NCBI GenBank assembly: GCA_019448385.1
Contig: JAGTXO010000054.1
Span: 124,001 to 188,000, forward strand
DNA from: Diacronema lutheri
Lineage: Eukaryota > Haptophyta > Pavlovophyceae > Pavlovales > Pavlovaceae
Length of the DNA stretch: 64,000 nucleotides
Direction: 5' to 3'
A model generated the notes under the pieces. The model made no database searches. It saw nothing but the letters and a program-made list of their open reading frames with translations, and was not told the DNA's origin. Shown here in pieces: positions 51,056 to 59,101 of this stretch. Both the position numbers and the translations under genes were made by a program. The number at the start of each line of letters is the position of its first letter. The first letter of the stretch is position 1.

Positions 51056-51841
51056 TCATGCGCCGGTGCGCGCGAGCTCGCCAAGCACTGTCGCCCAGTG
51101 CTCCTCGATCGGCCAGCGGCTCTCCGCGAAGCCCCAGGCATGCGTCGTCGGCGAGTTGGCCGACACGTGGCCGCTGTTGTCCCCGCCGTGCAGCTCGACG
51201 CGCCACGGCCCCCCGCCCGCGCGGCCGACGAGCTTGAAGATGCCGCACGGCGCGAACTTGCCGACTTCGCGCACGCCGCGTGCCGAGAGCAGCGCGACGA
51301 GCGCGACGGACGCCGCGTGCGAGAAGCACACGACCGTCCTGCCCGCGTACGCGCGCGGCAAAAAGTCGGCAAGCCGCACGGTCCGGCGGAAGTAGTCGAT
51401 GGGGTAGAGCTCGCTCGGCAGGCATGTGCGCGCGTCGGTCGTGGTCGCGACGACGGGCACGCCGAACGGCCGGCCGAGCGCGACCTCGGGCAGGTACGGG
51501 AAGCGCTGCGCGGCGGTCGGGATGGAGCCCGGCGCGTGCGAGACCTCAGCAAGCCCCTCCTCCAGCTCGATCGGCAGCCCAACGAGGTGCGCGAATGGCT
51601 GCGCGGTCTGGATGACTCGGAGGTAGGGCGACGCGAGCACCGCCGCGGCGCGCCCGCCCGTCAGCTCGAGCAGCTTGGCCGCGAGCTCGCGGCTCTGCGC
51701 GTGGCCGAGCGCGGACAGCGGCGGGTCGCGCGCATCAAAGCCGAGCTCTTCGGCGCGCGCCGCCCACACGTCCTCGTGCGCGTAGTCGTAGCGGTCCCCG
51801 TGGCGGGCGAGGTAGATGGTCGTGTCGTCCTCGGCCGCCAT
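51056..51841 (-). CDS. histidine phosphatase superfamily (phosphoglycerate-mutase-like) protein
   Basis: 261 residues from ATG 51841 (MAAEDDTTIYLARHGDRYDYA). The catalytic RHG motif is in LARHGDRYD; DPPLSALGHAQSRELAAKL and VLASPYLRVIQTA follow as in the family, and the second catalytic His is in VCFSHAASVALV. The family transfers phosphate through a phospho-His intermediate; members act on sugars, inositol phosphates or proteins. This form, with long spacing between the two His motifs and ELYPIDYFRRTVRLADFLP, resembles UBASH3/ecdysteroid-phosphatase-like members. The frame is open upstream to 52141, but that overlaps the divergent gene; I use the Met right before the domain. Its start is 16 bp from that gene's start. 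Confidence 0.85.
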   Translation of the reverse strand: MAAEDDTTIYLARHGDRYDYAHEDVWAARAEELGFDARDPPLSALGHAQSRELAAKLLELTGGRAAAVLASPYLRVIQTAQPFAHLVGLPIELEEGLAEVSHAPGSIPTAAQRFPYLPEVALGRPFGVPVVATTTDARTCLPSELYPIDYFRRTVRLADFLPRAYAGRTVVCFSHAASVALVALLSARGVREVGKFAPCGIFKLVGRAGGGPWRVELHGGDNSGHVSANSPTTHAWGFAESRWPIEEHWATVLGELARTGA

Positions 51842-51857
51842 CGCGGAGCGCGAAAGG
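51842..51857. promoter_or_regulatory. 16-bp gap between divergent start codons
   Basis: The chosen ATGs of the histidine phosphatase (51841, minus) and the exported protein (51858, plus) are 16 bp apart. Transcripts must overlap or one start is further downstream. Confidence 0.5.
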
Positions 51858-52424
51858 ATGGCGGCGGTGGCCAGCACAGGGAGGGTGCGGTTGGCGCGAC
51901 TGGTGGTCGTCGCCGCGTGCGCGCTGCCGCGTGCCGTGTGCGCGCGGGTCTTCACGCGCTCGTCTAGCCTGGTGGGCGGCCCGCCGTGGCTGCGGCTGCA
52001 CCAGGCCGTCGTCGTCGCGCTGCCGACCGACGTCGATGGGCGCCCGGTTTTGTTCGACTTCCTGCCTGACGACCCCACGTCCGCCGCGACCGCCGTCGCG
52101 CTGCTGCGTGGGCGCGCCGTGCTCGGCCGCGTGCGGCGCATCGTGCTGCCTGCGGCGACACTCGGCGCGTCCGACCTTGTGCTCCGCGCGGAGACGGCGC
52201 GATCTCTCGGCGAGCTCGAGCGATGGGCGGAGCGTTACCCGCGCGAGCTCGTGCTCTTCGGCGCGGCACAGAACCACTGCCGCACGTTTGCCGAGCGCTT
52301 CGTCGCGTTCGCCGCGGGGGGCGATGCCCTTCTGTCGGCTGCGCCGGCCTCCCGCACGCCCTCGGGGGGGGCCTTAGGCGCGGACGATGTCGATGTCGAT
52401 CTGACGAGTGACGACAGGCGATGA
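51858..52424 (+). CDS. conserved exported or plastid-type protein
   Basis: 188 residues from ATG 51858. The N-terminus (MAAVASTGRVRLARLVVVAACALPRAVCARVF) is a signal peptide or organelle leader. The body, HQAVVVALPTDVDGRPVLFDFLPDDPTSAATAVALLRGRAVLGRVRRIVL...LVLFGAAQNHCRTFAERFV, resembles an uncharacterised plant plastid protein family with the pattern DFxPxDP, then NxCxxY/F. Function not known. The last 30 residues are low complexity and acidic (ADDVDVDLTSDD). An upstream in-frame ATG at 51816 would overlap the histidine phosphatase coding region. Confidence 0.6.
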   Translation: MAAVASTGRVRLARLVVVAACALPRAVCARVFTRSSSLVGGPPWLRLHQAVVVALPTDVDGRPVLFDFLPDDPTSAATAVALLRGRAVLGRVRRIVLPAATLGASDLVLRAETARSLGELERWAERYPRELVLFGAAQNHCRTFAERFVAFAAGGDALLSAAPASRTPSGGALGADDVDVDLTSDDRR

Positions 52425-52657
52425 TGCAGCGATAATGACGGTGGCCACCTGCGCCGCGGCCGATGCACGCGGCCGCCGCGCCTGACCTCAGCGCAGTGGC
52501 GAGCCGAGCCGTGCGCCGCATCGCGTGTCTCGCGTGAGGGGGGCGACCGAATGTTGCACAACCTGCGCTGTTTCCTCCTTTTCACCTTTTTCATCGTTCT
52601 ACCTTTTCAGGTTTTCATCCGCCGGCATCTTTTTGGCGCCCTTGACGCAAAACAAAG

Positions 52658-54868
52658 ATGTCCGAGGCGCACGCGGGCAGCACAGCGGACACCAGGCTCG
52701 ACGAGGCGCTTGAGGCGATCGGCGTGCCGCAGGGCCTCACGCTCCCGTCATCCGTGCGTGACGACTCAGACGACTGGTTCGAGCACGCCGCTATGCTGCG
52801 AGACGCCGAGGCGAACGCGTGCGCGTCGGACACCGAGTCGGCCGGCGCGCTCGCGTCGCCGTCCGAGCCGCCGTCGAGGCTGGCGTGGCCCGGCTTCTCG
52901 CCGGGTGGTGCGGGCGCGGGCAAGCCTACACACGCATCGACCGACGCGCCACGCGCGCCGCCTACCGCCCTGCCGCGCGTCGCGCTCCGCACGAGCGGCT
53001 CGCTTGGCGAGGGTCCCAGCCGCTCGCCGACCGGCGGCGCGTCGATCGCGCCGCCGTGCGCGTCGCGCGGCTTCTCGAACGAGGCGGCGGAGCCGCTGCT
53101 CGCGTTGACGCGGCACGAGGCGCGTGTCGACGCCTCTGCGCTCGGCGCGCTCGGCGCGCGGCGCAGCACGTGGGGCAGCGCCGGCCATCGCGAAGCGTGC
53201 GGTGTGGGCGCGCGCGCGCCCGCCGAGCTGAGCGAGGGGCTGCGCGCGCTGCTTGTGCTGAACAACATCCAGCTCGTGCAGGGGCTGCGCGAGGCGCACG
53301 CGGCGAGCCCGCGCTCAGACCGCGCCTCCTCGCACCAGCCGTCGCCGCCGCCGTCTACGGTCGGCGGCGCCGGCTTCGCGCGCGCGCACGCGCCGACCGG
53401 CGTGGACGACGGCGGCGGCAGCGGCGGCGGCGGCGAGGAGGGCGACGCGCTGCTCTGGCTCTGCGCGACGCTGCTCTTCACGTACGACATCTTTGCGCGC
53501 CTCCAGCTCAACGTCCTCGTCCCCGCGCTCTTGGCCGACTTTCGCACCGACGCTGCGACAGTGGGGAGTGCCTTTGGATCAGCATGGCTGCTCGCGTACG
53601 CTTGCGTCCAGGTGCCCACGGGTCTGCTCTTTGATCGGGCGGGCGCGCACCGCGTGCTCGCGCTGCTCGCCGCGCTGTGCGCCGCGGGCGCGCTCCTCTT
53701 CGCCGCCGCGCCCGCCGTGCCGCTCGCGTGCGCCGGCCGCGTGCTCACCGGCGTCGGCTGCGGCGGCGGGTTTCTCGGCATCGTCGTCGCGAGCTCGACG
53801 TTCCGCGCGGAGCGGGTGGGCGTGATGCTTGGCGTCGCGTCGGTGCTCGGCTTTGGCCTCGGCGCGTTTGGCGCCGCCGCGCCGCTGCAGCTCGCCGCAC
53901 GCCGCGTCGGCTGGCGCGCGGCAACCGCGCTCTCCGCCGCGCTGCCGGCGGCCGTGTGCGTCGCGCTGCTGCCGGCCGCGTGCGGCCGGCCGCGGGCGAC
54001 GGCGGCGTCGGCGGCGGCGGCGGCTTCGCGATACGCGTCGCCGCGCATTGGCGCGCCACCGTCGCGTGCGCCACCGCCACCGCCACCGTCGTCGCCGTCG
54101 CCGCCGCCGCCGTCGTCGTCGTCGTCGATGCCGTCGATGCTCGAGCTCGTGTGCGCGGCGGCGTCGCAGCCGGCGGTGTGGCTGTGGGGCATGCTCGGCG
54201 GCGCGCTCGACGCGCAGAGCAACGTGCTCTTCGGGCTGCTGGGGTACACGCTGCTGACGGACGGCGAGCGCTGGCCCGCGCAGCGCGCCGCCATCGCCAT
54301 GTCGCTCGTCTCCGTCCCCGTGGGCCTCGCGTGCTTCGCGGGCAGCGCGGCGTGCGCGCGCGTGCGCACGCCGCGCGCGCGCTGCGCGCTGATCGTCGCG
54401 CTCGCGCTCGTCGGGTTGTGCGGGCTCGCGCTGCTCGCGCTCGCGAGCGGCGCGCCCGCCGCCGCGTGGGCGGGGCTCGCCCTCGTCGCCGTCTCGATCG
54501 GCGGCGAGGGCACGCTGTGGGTGATGATTGCAGAGGGCGTTGCGGACGGCGGAACAGGCGGCGGTGCGGTCGGCGGGCTGGTGAACACACTCATCGTCCT
54601 CGTCGATGCGCTCGCGCAGCCCGTGTGCGCTGCGGCCGTGAGCGCACACCATGCCGCGTTCGCGCGCCGAGCCGCGGCGGCGGCGGGCGGCGCCGAGGCG
54701 GACGCCGACGCCGACGCCGCCGGCGCGCCGGCGCCGCGCTACGGCGCCGCCGACTTCCGCGCGGGCCTCGCGCCGCTCGCGCTGCTCTACCTCGTCGCGA
54801 TCGCGTGCGCCGTCGCCGTGCGCGATGGCGGCGTGCGGCGCGCGCGCGCGCTTAGTGCGAAGGGCTGA
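52658..54868 (+). CDS. major facilitator superfamily transporter with long N-terminal tail
   Basis: 736 residues in one exon from ATG 52658. The first ~260 residues are a soluble, low-complexity Ser/Ala/Pro tail. Twelve membrane stretches follow, with MFS hallmarks in the first half: helix 1 LLWLCATLLFTYDIFARLQLNVLVPALL, loop 2-3 VPTGLLFDRAGAHRVLAL (GxLxDRxGxR type) and GRVLTGVGCGGGFLGIVVASSTF on helix 4-5. A Pro/Ser loop separates the halves, and the second half has GEGTLWVMIAEGVADG. The arrangement recalls bacterial and protist organic anion or nitrate/NarK-like MFS members, but substrate cannot be told. An acceptor-like pyrimidine tract (ttctaccttttcag at about 52609) lies upstream, so a 5' UTR intron is possible. 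Confidence 0.85.
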   Translation: MSEAHAGSTADTRLDEALEAIGVPQGLTLPSSVRDDSDDWFEHAAMLRDAEANACASDTESAGALASPSEPPSRLAWPGFSPGGAGAGKPTHASTDAPRAPPTALPRVALRTSGSLGEGPSRSPTGGASIAPPCASRGFSNEAAEPLLALTRHEARVDASALGALGARRSTWGSAGHREACGVGARAPAELSEGLRALLVLNNIQLVQGLREAHAASPRSDRASSHQPSPPPSTVGGAGFARAHAPTGVDDGGGSGGGGEEGDALLWLCATLLFTYDIFARLQLNVLVPALLADFRTDAATVGSAFGSAWLLAYACVQVPTGLLFDRAGAHRVLALLAALCAAGALLFAAAPAVPLACAGRVLTGVGCGGGFLGIVVASSTFRAERVGVMLGVASVLGFGLGAFGAAAPLQLAARRVGWRAATALSAALPAAVCVALLPAACGRPRATAASAAAAASRYASPRIGAPPSRAPPPPPPSSPSPPPPSSSSSMPSMLELVCAAASQPAVWLWGMLGGALDAQSNVLFGLLGYTLLTDGERWPAQRAAIAMSLVSVPVGLACFAGSAACARVRTPRARCALIVALALVGLCGLALLALASGAPAAAWAGLALVAVSIGGEGTLWVMIAEGVADGGTGGGAVGGLVNTLIVLVDALAQPVCAAAVSAHHAAFARRAAAAAGGAEADADADAAGAPAPRYGAADFRAGLAPLALLYLVAIACAVAVRDGGVRRARALSAKG

Positions 54869-54988
54869 CGGGCGCGGGTCCGGAAGCGCCCGTCCGGACG
54901 CGCCGGTCCGAACGCACCGGTCCGGGCGCCGGTCCGGTGGTCGCTCGGCAATCCAATCCTGTGCGACACGGCGCGGAATGCCGCCTCG

Positions 54989-55013
54989 TTTTTTTTTTTT
55001 TTTTTTTTTTTTT
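54989..55013. repeat. 25-base T run (poly-A in sense of the next gene)
   Basis: On the minus strand this is 25 A beginning 7 bases after the stop codon of the Popeye-like gene. It lies between the convergent MFS and Popeye-like genes. Confidence 0.95.
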
Positions 55014-55020
55014 GGGGTGT

Positions 55021-56452
55021 CTACTCGCTCTGCACTGCGCCCCCGCTCGGCTCCACGCCCCAGCGGTGGTACCACAGGCAGGCGCGCATGTACCACGGCA
55101 GCCGCTCGGCGCTCTCGGAAGCCGCGACGGCCAGCGCGCGCGCAAATTCGCCCGGCAGCGCCGCCGGCGCACCGCCAACGGCAGCGCCGGCCGCGCGCAC
55201 GCCGTTGGCCGGCGGCGCGTCGAGCGGCGCCAGCTCGCGCGCGAGCTCGCTGTACGCGTGCTCGGCCGCGGCGGCCTGCGCGCGCAGCTCGAGCAGCTCA
55301 AGCTCGGCGCCCAGCACCGTTTCGCGGCGCGCGAGGAGCGCACGCGCGCCGTCGGCTCCGCCGCGGCGTGCGTCGCCGGCGCGGCCGTCGTCGTCGTCGT
55401 CGGCGGCTGTTGAGGAGAGGTGCGCGCGCAGCCGGACTCGCTCGTCCATCCGACCGAGGCGTCGGACCAGCTGCTGCGTCCAGATCGCGTGCAGCGCGTG
55501 CTCCACCTCGCGCTCGCGCGCGCACAGCGCGCGCAGCGCGCGCGCGTCCCACCGCACGTACGAGACGGGCTCGAGGGCGACGACGTGGGCATGGGAGGGC
55601 AGCGTCTCATCAAGGAAGGACATCTCGCCGACAAAGTCGGCGCGGCCGAGCGTCGCGACGTGGCGCGACGCGACGAGCACCGACGCGAAACCGTCGACGA
55701 GAAGAGAAATGGCGTTCTCGCCGTCGGCGCCGCGGCCGTGCGGCAGCGCGTCGCCCTCGCGCGCGCACTCGAGCGTGCCGGCGGCGAGCAGCTCGCGCGT
55801 CAGGCGCTGCGAGAGGAACTTGTGAAAGAGCGCGTCCCACAGCTGCGCCTCGTGCGGCTCCAGCTCGAGCTCCGAGCGCGCGAGCAGCAGGCGCGCGACC
55901 TGGCGCAATGCGCGCCGCGCGCCGCGTCGCGCGCGTGTCGACGCGCCGCGCTCGCCGCGCGTGCGTCGGCGAATCGCAGCGGTCCGCCAAGCGACGCGCG
56001 CGCGCGCGCACCTGCACGAGGTTGATCACGATGAAGAGCACGTTCGCCTGGACGGGCAGCCAGAGCGGTGGGTGGACGGCCTTCAAATTGTACACGATGA
56101 ACGAGAGGGACGAGAAGACGGCGACGACGCGCAGCGAGATGAGGTCGTCGAGGCTCCACTGCAGCGCGACGAGACCAAAGCCCGCCGCGCCGACGAGCTT
56201 GTACCACGGCGGCAGCGCGTGCAACCGCGCGCGCTGCCACAGCCCGCCGCCGCTCTCCGGCACGCGCGGCGGCGGCGGCGGCGGCGGCGTCGCCGTCGCG
56301 CACAGCGCGCGGAGCGCGCGCGGCGCGCGCGGTGCCGAGCACGCGCGCATGGTCGCGCGCGGCAGCACGCACGGTGCGGCCAACACACGCGCTGCCGGCG
56401 CGAGGGCGACGCGCAACAAGCGCGGTCGAGCGATCGAGCACAGGAGGGCCAT
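55021..56452 (-). CDS. Popeye/cyclic-nucleotide-binding-like membrane protein
   Basis: Exons 56452-56012 and 55899-55021 join in phase (CAG|GTGCGC .. CCAG|GTC) to 439 residues. The Arg/Ala-rich start (MALLCSIARPRLLRVALAPA) resembles a mitochondrial presequence. Two or three membrane segments follow (YKLVGAAGFGLVALQW; LRVVAVFSSLSFIVYNL; ANVLFIVINLV), then a cNMP-binding-like beta-barrel: LLVDGFASVLVASRHVATLGRADFVGEMSFLDE and HVVALEPVSYVRWDARALRAL. The order short membrane part plus barrel is that of Popeye domain proteins, which bind cAMP in animals. The phosphate-cassette (GEMSFLDE region) is present, but Arg is not obvious, so binding is uncertain. The C-terminus has Ala-rich coiled coil (LGAELELLELRAQAAAAEHAY). 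A poly-A tract follows the stop. Confidence 0.75.
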
Positions 56453-56559
56453 TCCTGCCGTTTCGCGTGACCTTTGATGAAAGGTTTAAAGGCGTGTGGA
56501 TCACTTATAATGAGTATACTAACGACGCTTTCCGACGGGTCAACAGATGGGGTCAGGAA

Positions 56560-57060
56560 GTGCGCAGCGAGGCGCCAGGCGGAGCAGGCCCAAAGGCCCA
56601 CACGCGCCTAGCCACCGCGCGCCGCCGCCCGCGCGCCGCCGCACCGGTGGCTGCCGTCAATCACACCACCGGCCGACGCGCACGCGCACGCCGAGGCCCG
56701 AAGATCGTCGGCGACGACCGCCACCCCCGAGCCGCCGCCTGCCACGTCGCCAAGCCGCCCGCCGCCGCTGCAGAGCGCGACGCCCGCCGCCAGCGAGCCG
56801 CCGCCCTCCCCGCCGCGTCGCAGCCCCCTGTCGCCGCGGCGAAGCGCACCGCCACCCGCCGCCAGCGTGGCAAGCGCCGCGATGCTGGCCGCGTGGCCGC
56901 GCACGCGCGCCCCGCCACCCCCAAACCCACCGACCGGGGCGAAAAGTACGTTGTTCGCGGTGCCGGCGCAGTCGATGGGCAGGGGCGGCGGGGCGCGCGG
57001 AGCGCGGCCAGCAGAGCGCGAGGGCGCAGCCGTCGCAAGCGAAGGTTTCGTCGTAGAGAA
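56560..57060 (-). repeat. dispersed repeat copy 2, no gene
   Basis: Reverse complement of this stretch matches 8597-9040 in ordered blocks (see copy 1). It lacks the two hairpins of copy 1. The whole interval 56453-57109 lies between two minus-strand genes and holds no other recognisable gene; 56465-56545 next to the Popeye-like gene start is AT-richer and probably includes its promoter. Confidence 0.7.
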
Positions 57061-57109
57061 GGCCACGCCTATACAACTTTTACAAGGTGAAAAGGCAGGA
57101 CCCGTCCAC

Positions 57110-59041
57110 CTAGGTGTACACGGTGGCGAGGAAAAGCGTCATCCAGCCGACGAGCGTGAGCGGCAGCAGTACGACCTGCGCGGCCATCAGCATGGCGGCG
57201 AGCTGGCTCAAACGCTCGTCGTGCGCGATCGTGACCATCATCACCTTTTCGAGTTTGCGAAAGCCGTCACACCCGCGGCGGTCGGCGCCGCAAAAACGGG
57301 CGTGCGGGCTTAGGTGAGGCGCGCACAAAGAGGCGCGCACGAAGAGATGGCGCGCGCGCGGCGAGCAAACGCGCGCGCGGCGAGCTGGCGCGCGCGCACG
57401 AGCGCGCACCACGTTGTTGGCCGTGGGCATCGCGCCTTCGAGAAGGACGACGAAACCGATGAGCGGGTCAACGAGCGGCGCGCCCGCGCTGGCGGGCGCG
57501 TCGGCCGCGCGCGGGAAGAGGCCAAGGTGCCGGCGCGCGCCGACAAAGAGAAGCCAGCTGCACAGCGGCACGATGCACAGCCGCACGCCGATGACGCCGA
57601 GCAGCTCGGCGCGGCAGAGCGCGGCCGAGACGCGCGCCGCGCACGCCGACGCCTTGCCGTCCGTGCTGGCGTGCGCCCCGCCGCCATCGCTGGAAACGCC
57701 GCCACCACGCCCCCCGCCGCCATCGCTGGGAACGCCGGCGGCAACGAGCGATGCGCCCGAGAGCAATGTCGAGAGGGGGACGACCGAATCGCCGAGGAGC
57801 AGCGCGGCGCGGTGGAGCAAATGGAGGGGCGCGCCGGGCCCGACGAAGATGGCACGGAGCGGGGGCGCCATGCCCACGACCAGGCCGCACAGCACCGCCA
57901 CCACCGGCGGGCTCAGCGCCTGCGACGCGAGCGCGGCGCGCGCGCGCGTGCCGCACGCGACCGCCGCGCGCGCGCCCCAGCCCGCGCGCGGGGTGGCCGG
58001 ATGCGCGCCGACGCTTGGCAGGGCGCCGGCGCGCGCCGTGCAGCCGCCGAGCCACGCGCGCGCGCCGCTCGGCCGAAGCTCGCGCAGGTCGGCGTCGTCG
58101 TCGGCTGCGCCGCCGTCGTCCGCGCCGTCGTCCGTGCGCGCGCCGAACTCGGCGGGCGCCGACTCGGGCGCGTCGCGCGCGGCGCACAGCTCGATGTCGC
58201 GCGCGCGCCTGCCCGCCGGACTGCCGCCAAACTGCCGCCGGACTGCCGCCGGACTGCCGCCGGACTCTGCCCGGGGTGCATGCGCGCGCGCGGCGCCCGC
58301 GCCGTCCACGTCCGAGGCGCGCGCGCGCGCCTTCGCGCGCGCGCCTTCTTCGGCGTCAGCGCCGTCGCGGCGCGTGCGCGCGTGTGACGCGCCACCCTTC
58401 GCCTCGTCGCCATCGTCTGGAGGCAGCGGCGCGGAGATGAAGGCCCAGCCCGCGCTCCAGCAGACGATGCTCCAGCAGACGAGGTAGTACGCGACGTACG
58501 CCATCGCGCGGTCGGACGCGCCGTCGTCGTCGGCGAGGAGGTCCTCGGCGACGAGCTTGAGCACGACCATCGGGAACGCCTGCGAGTTGCCGAACGTGCC
58601 CGCCATGCGGAAGACGCGCGCGCGCCCCGGCGGCAGGCGTGCCGCGCGCGCGTACGCCGTCGAGGCGGCAAAGCCGAGGGCGAGCTGCACGATGGCGGCC
58701 GCGGGCAGCACCCAGCACGCAGACCACGCACGGAGCGAGGCGGACTGCGAGACGCGCGTGAAGAGCATGCCTGGCGCGCGCGCGCCCGAACGGCGCGCAC
58801 GGCGGCGCGTGAGCGCGCGCGCGCGCGCGCGCGCGCGCGCGCGCGCGCGTGCACCGAATCGCGGCGGCGCGCGGCGCGTACACGGGAGGAGGAGCTGCAG
58901 GTTGAGGCGGTTCATCTGCTTGATGGCATCGGCGGGCAAGAAGCCGCGGTACGCGACGAGCGCGCCGCCCGACATCATGAGCAGCACCGTGAGTACCGCG
59001 CCGGCCGACGTGGTGAGCAGCTCGAGCGCGACGCCCGGCAT
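57110..59041 (-). CDS. PIN/PILS-like auxin-efflux-carrier-family membrane protein
   Basis: Exons 59041-58879, 58770-57410 and 57244-57110 join in phase to 552 residues. Joins: T|GTACGC..CCAG|GC restores LLLPCMLFTRVS, and GTG|GTGCGC..GAAAAG|GTG restores AMPTANNV-VMMVTIAH. The first half has five membrane segments (LTVLLMMSGGALVAYRGF; LLLPCMLFTRVSQS; FRMAGTFGNSQAFPMVV; AYVAYYLVCWSIVCW), the second five more (PPVVAVLCGLVVGMAPPLRAIF; SVVPLSTLLSGASLVAAG; VIGVRLCIVPLCSWLLF; AMPTANNVVMM; VVLLPLTLVGWMTLF). A long acidic/Arg cytosolic loop lies between. GNSQAFP and PTANN are the crossed helix-break motifs of the family. In plants PILS carriers sit in the ER; here substrate is unknown. Start is 60 bp from the GAF-like gene. 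Confidence 0.88.
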   Translation of the reverse strand: MPGVALELLTTSAGAVLTVLLMMSGGALVAYRGFLPADAIKQMNRLNLQLLLPCTRRAPPRFGARARARARARARALTRRRARRSGARAPGMLFTRVSQSASLRAWSACWVLPAAAIVQLALGFAASTAYARAARLPPGRARVFRMAGTFGNSQAFPMVVLKLVAEDLLADDDGASDRAMAYVAYYLVCWSIVCWSAGWAFISAPLPPDDGDEAKGGASHARTRRDGADAEEGARAKARARASDVDGAGAARAHAPRAESGGSPAAVRRQFGGSPAGRRARDIELCAARDAPESAPAEFGARTDDGADDGGAADDDADLRELRPSGARAWLGGCTARAGALPSVGAHPATPRAGWGARAAVACGTRARAALASQALSPPVVAVLCGLVVGMAPPLRAIFVGPGAPLHLLHRAALLLGDSVVPLSTLLSGASLVAAGVPSDGGGGRGGGVSSDGGGAHASTDGKASACAARVSAALCRAELLGVIGVRLCIVPLCSWLLFVGARRHLGLFPRAADAPASAGAPLVDPLIGFVVLLEGAMPTANNVVRARARAPARRARVCSPRARHLFVRASLCAPHLSPHARFCGADRRGCDGFRKLEKVMMVTIAHDERLSQLAAMLMAAQVVLLPLTLVGWMTLFLATVYT

Positions 59042-59101
59042 CGCGGATTCCGTCCGCGCGCCCTTTCAACTCGCTCGTTGCAGGCCGTTACGCGCGTGAG
59101 C
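59042..59101. promoter_or_regulatory. 60-bp divergent gap between start codons
   Basis: The PILS-like ATG (59041, minus) and GAF-like ATG (59102, plus) are 60 bp apart. Both promoters must fit here or overlap coding sequence. Confidence 0.6.

Noticed and set aside
54989-56452. Processed retrocopy
   Set aside because: The poly-A suggests it, but the gene keeps an in-phase intron with good splice sites and its motifs are intact.
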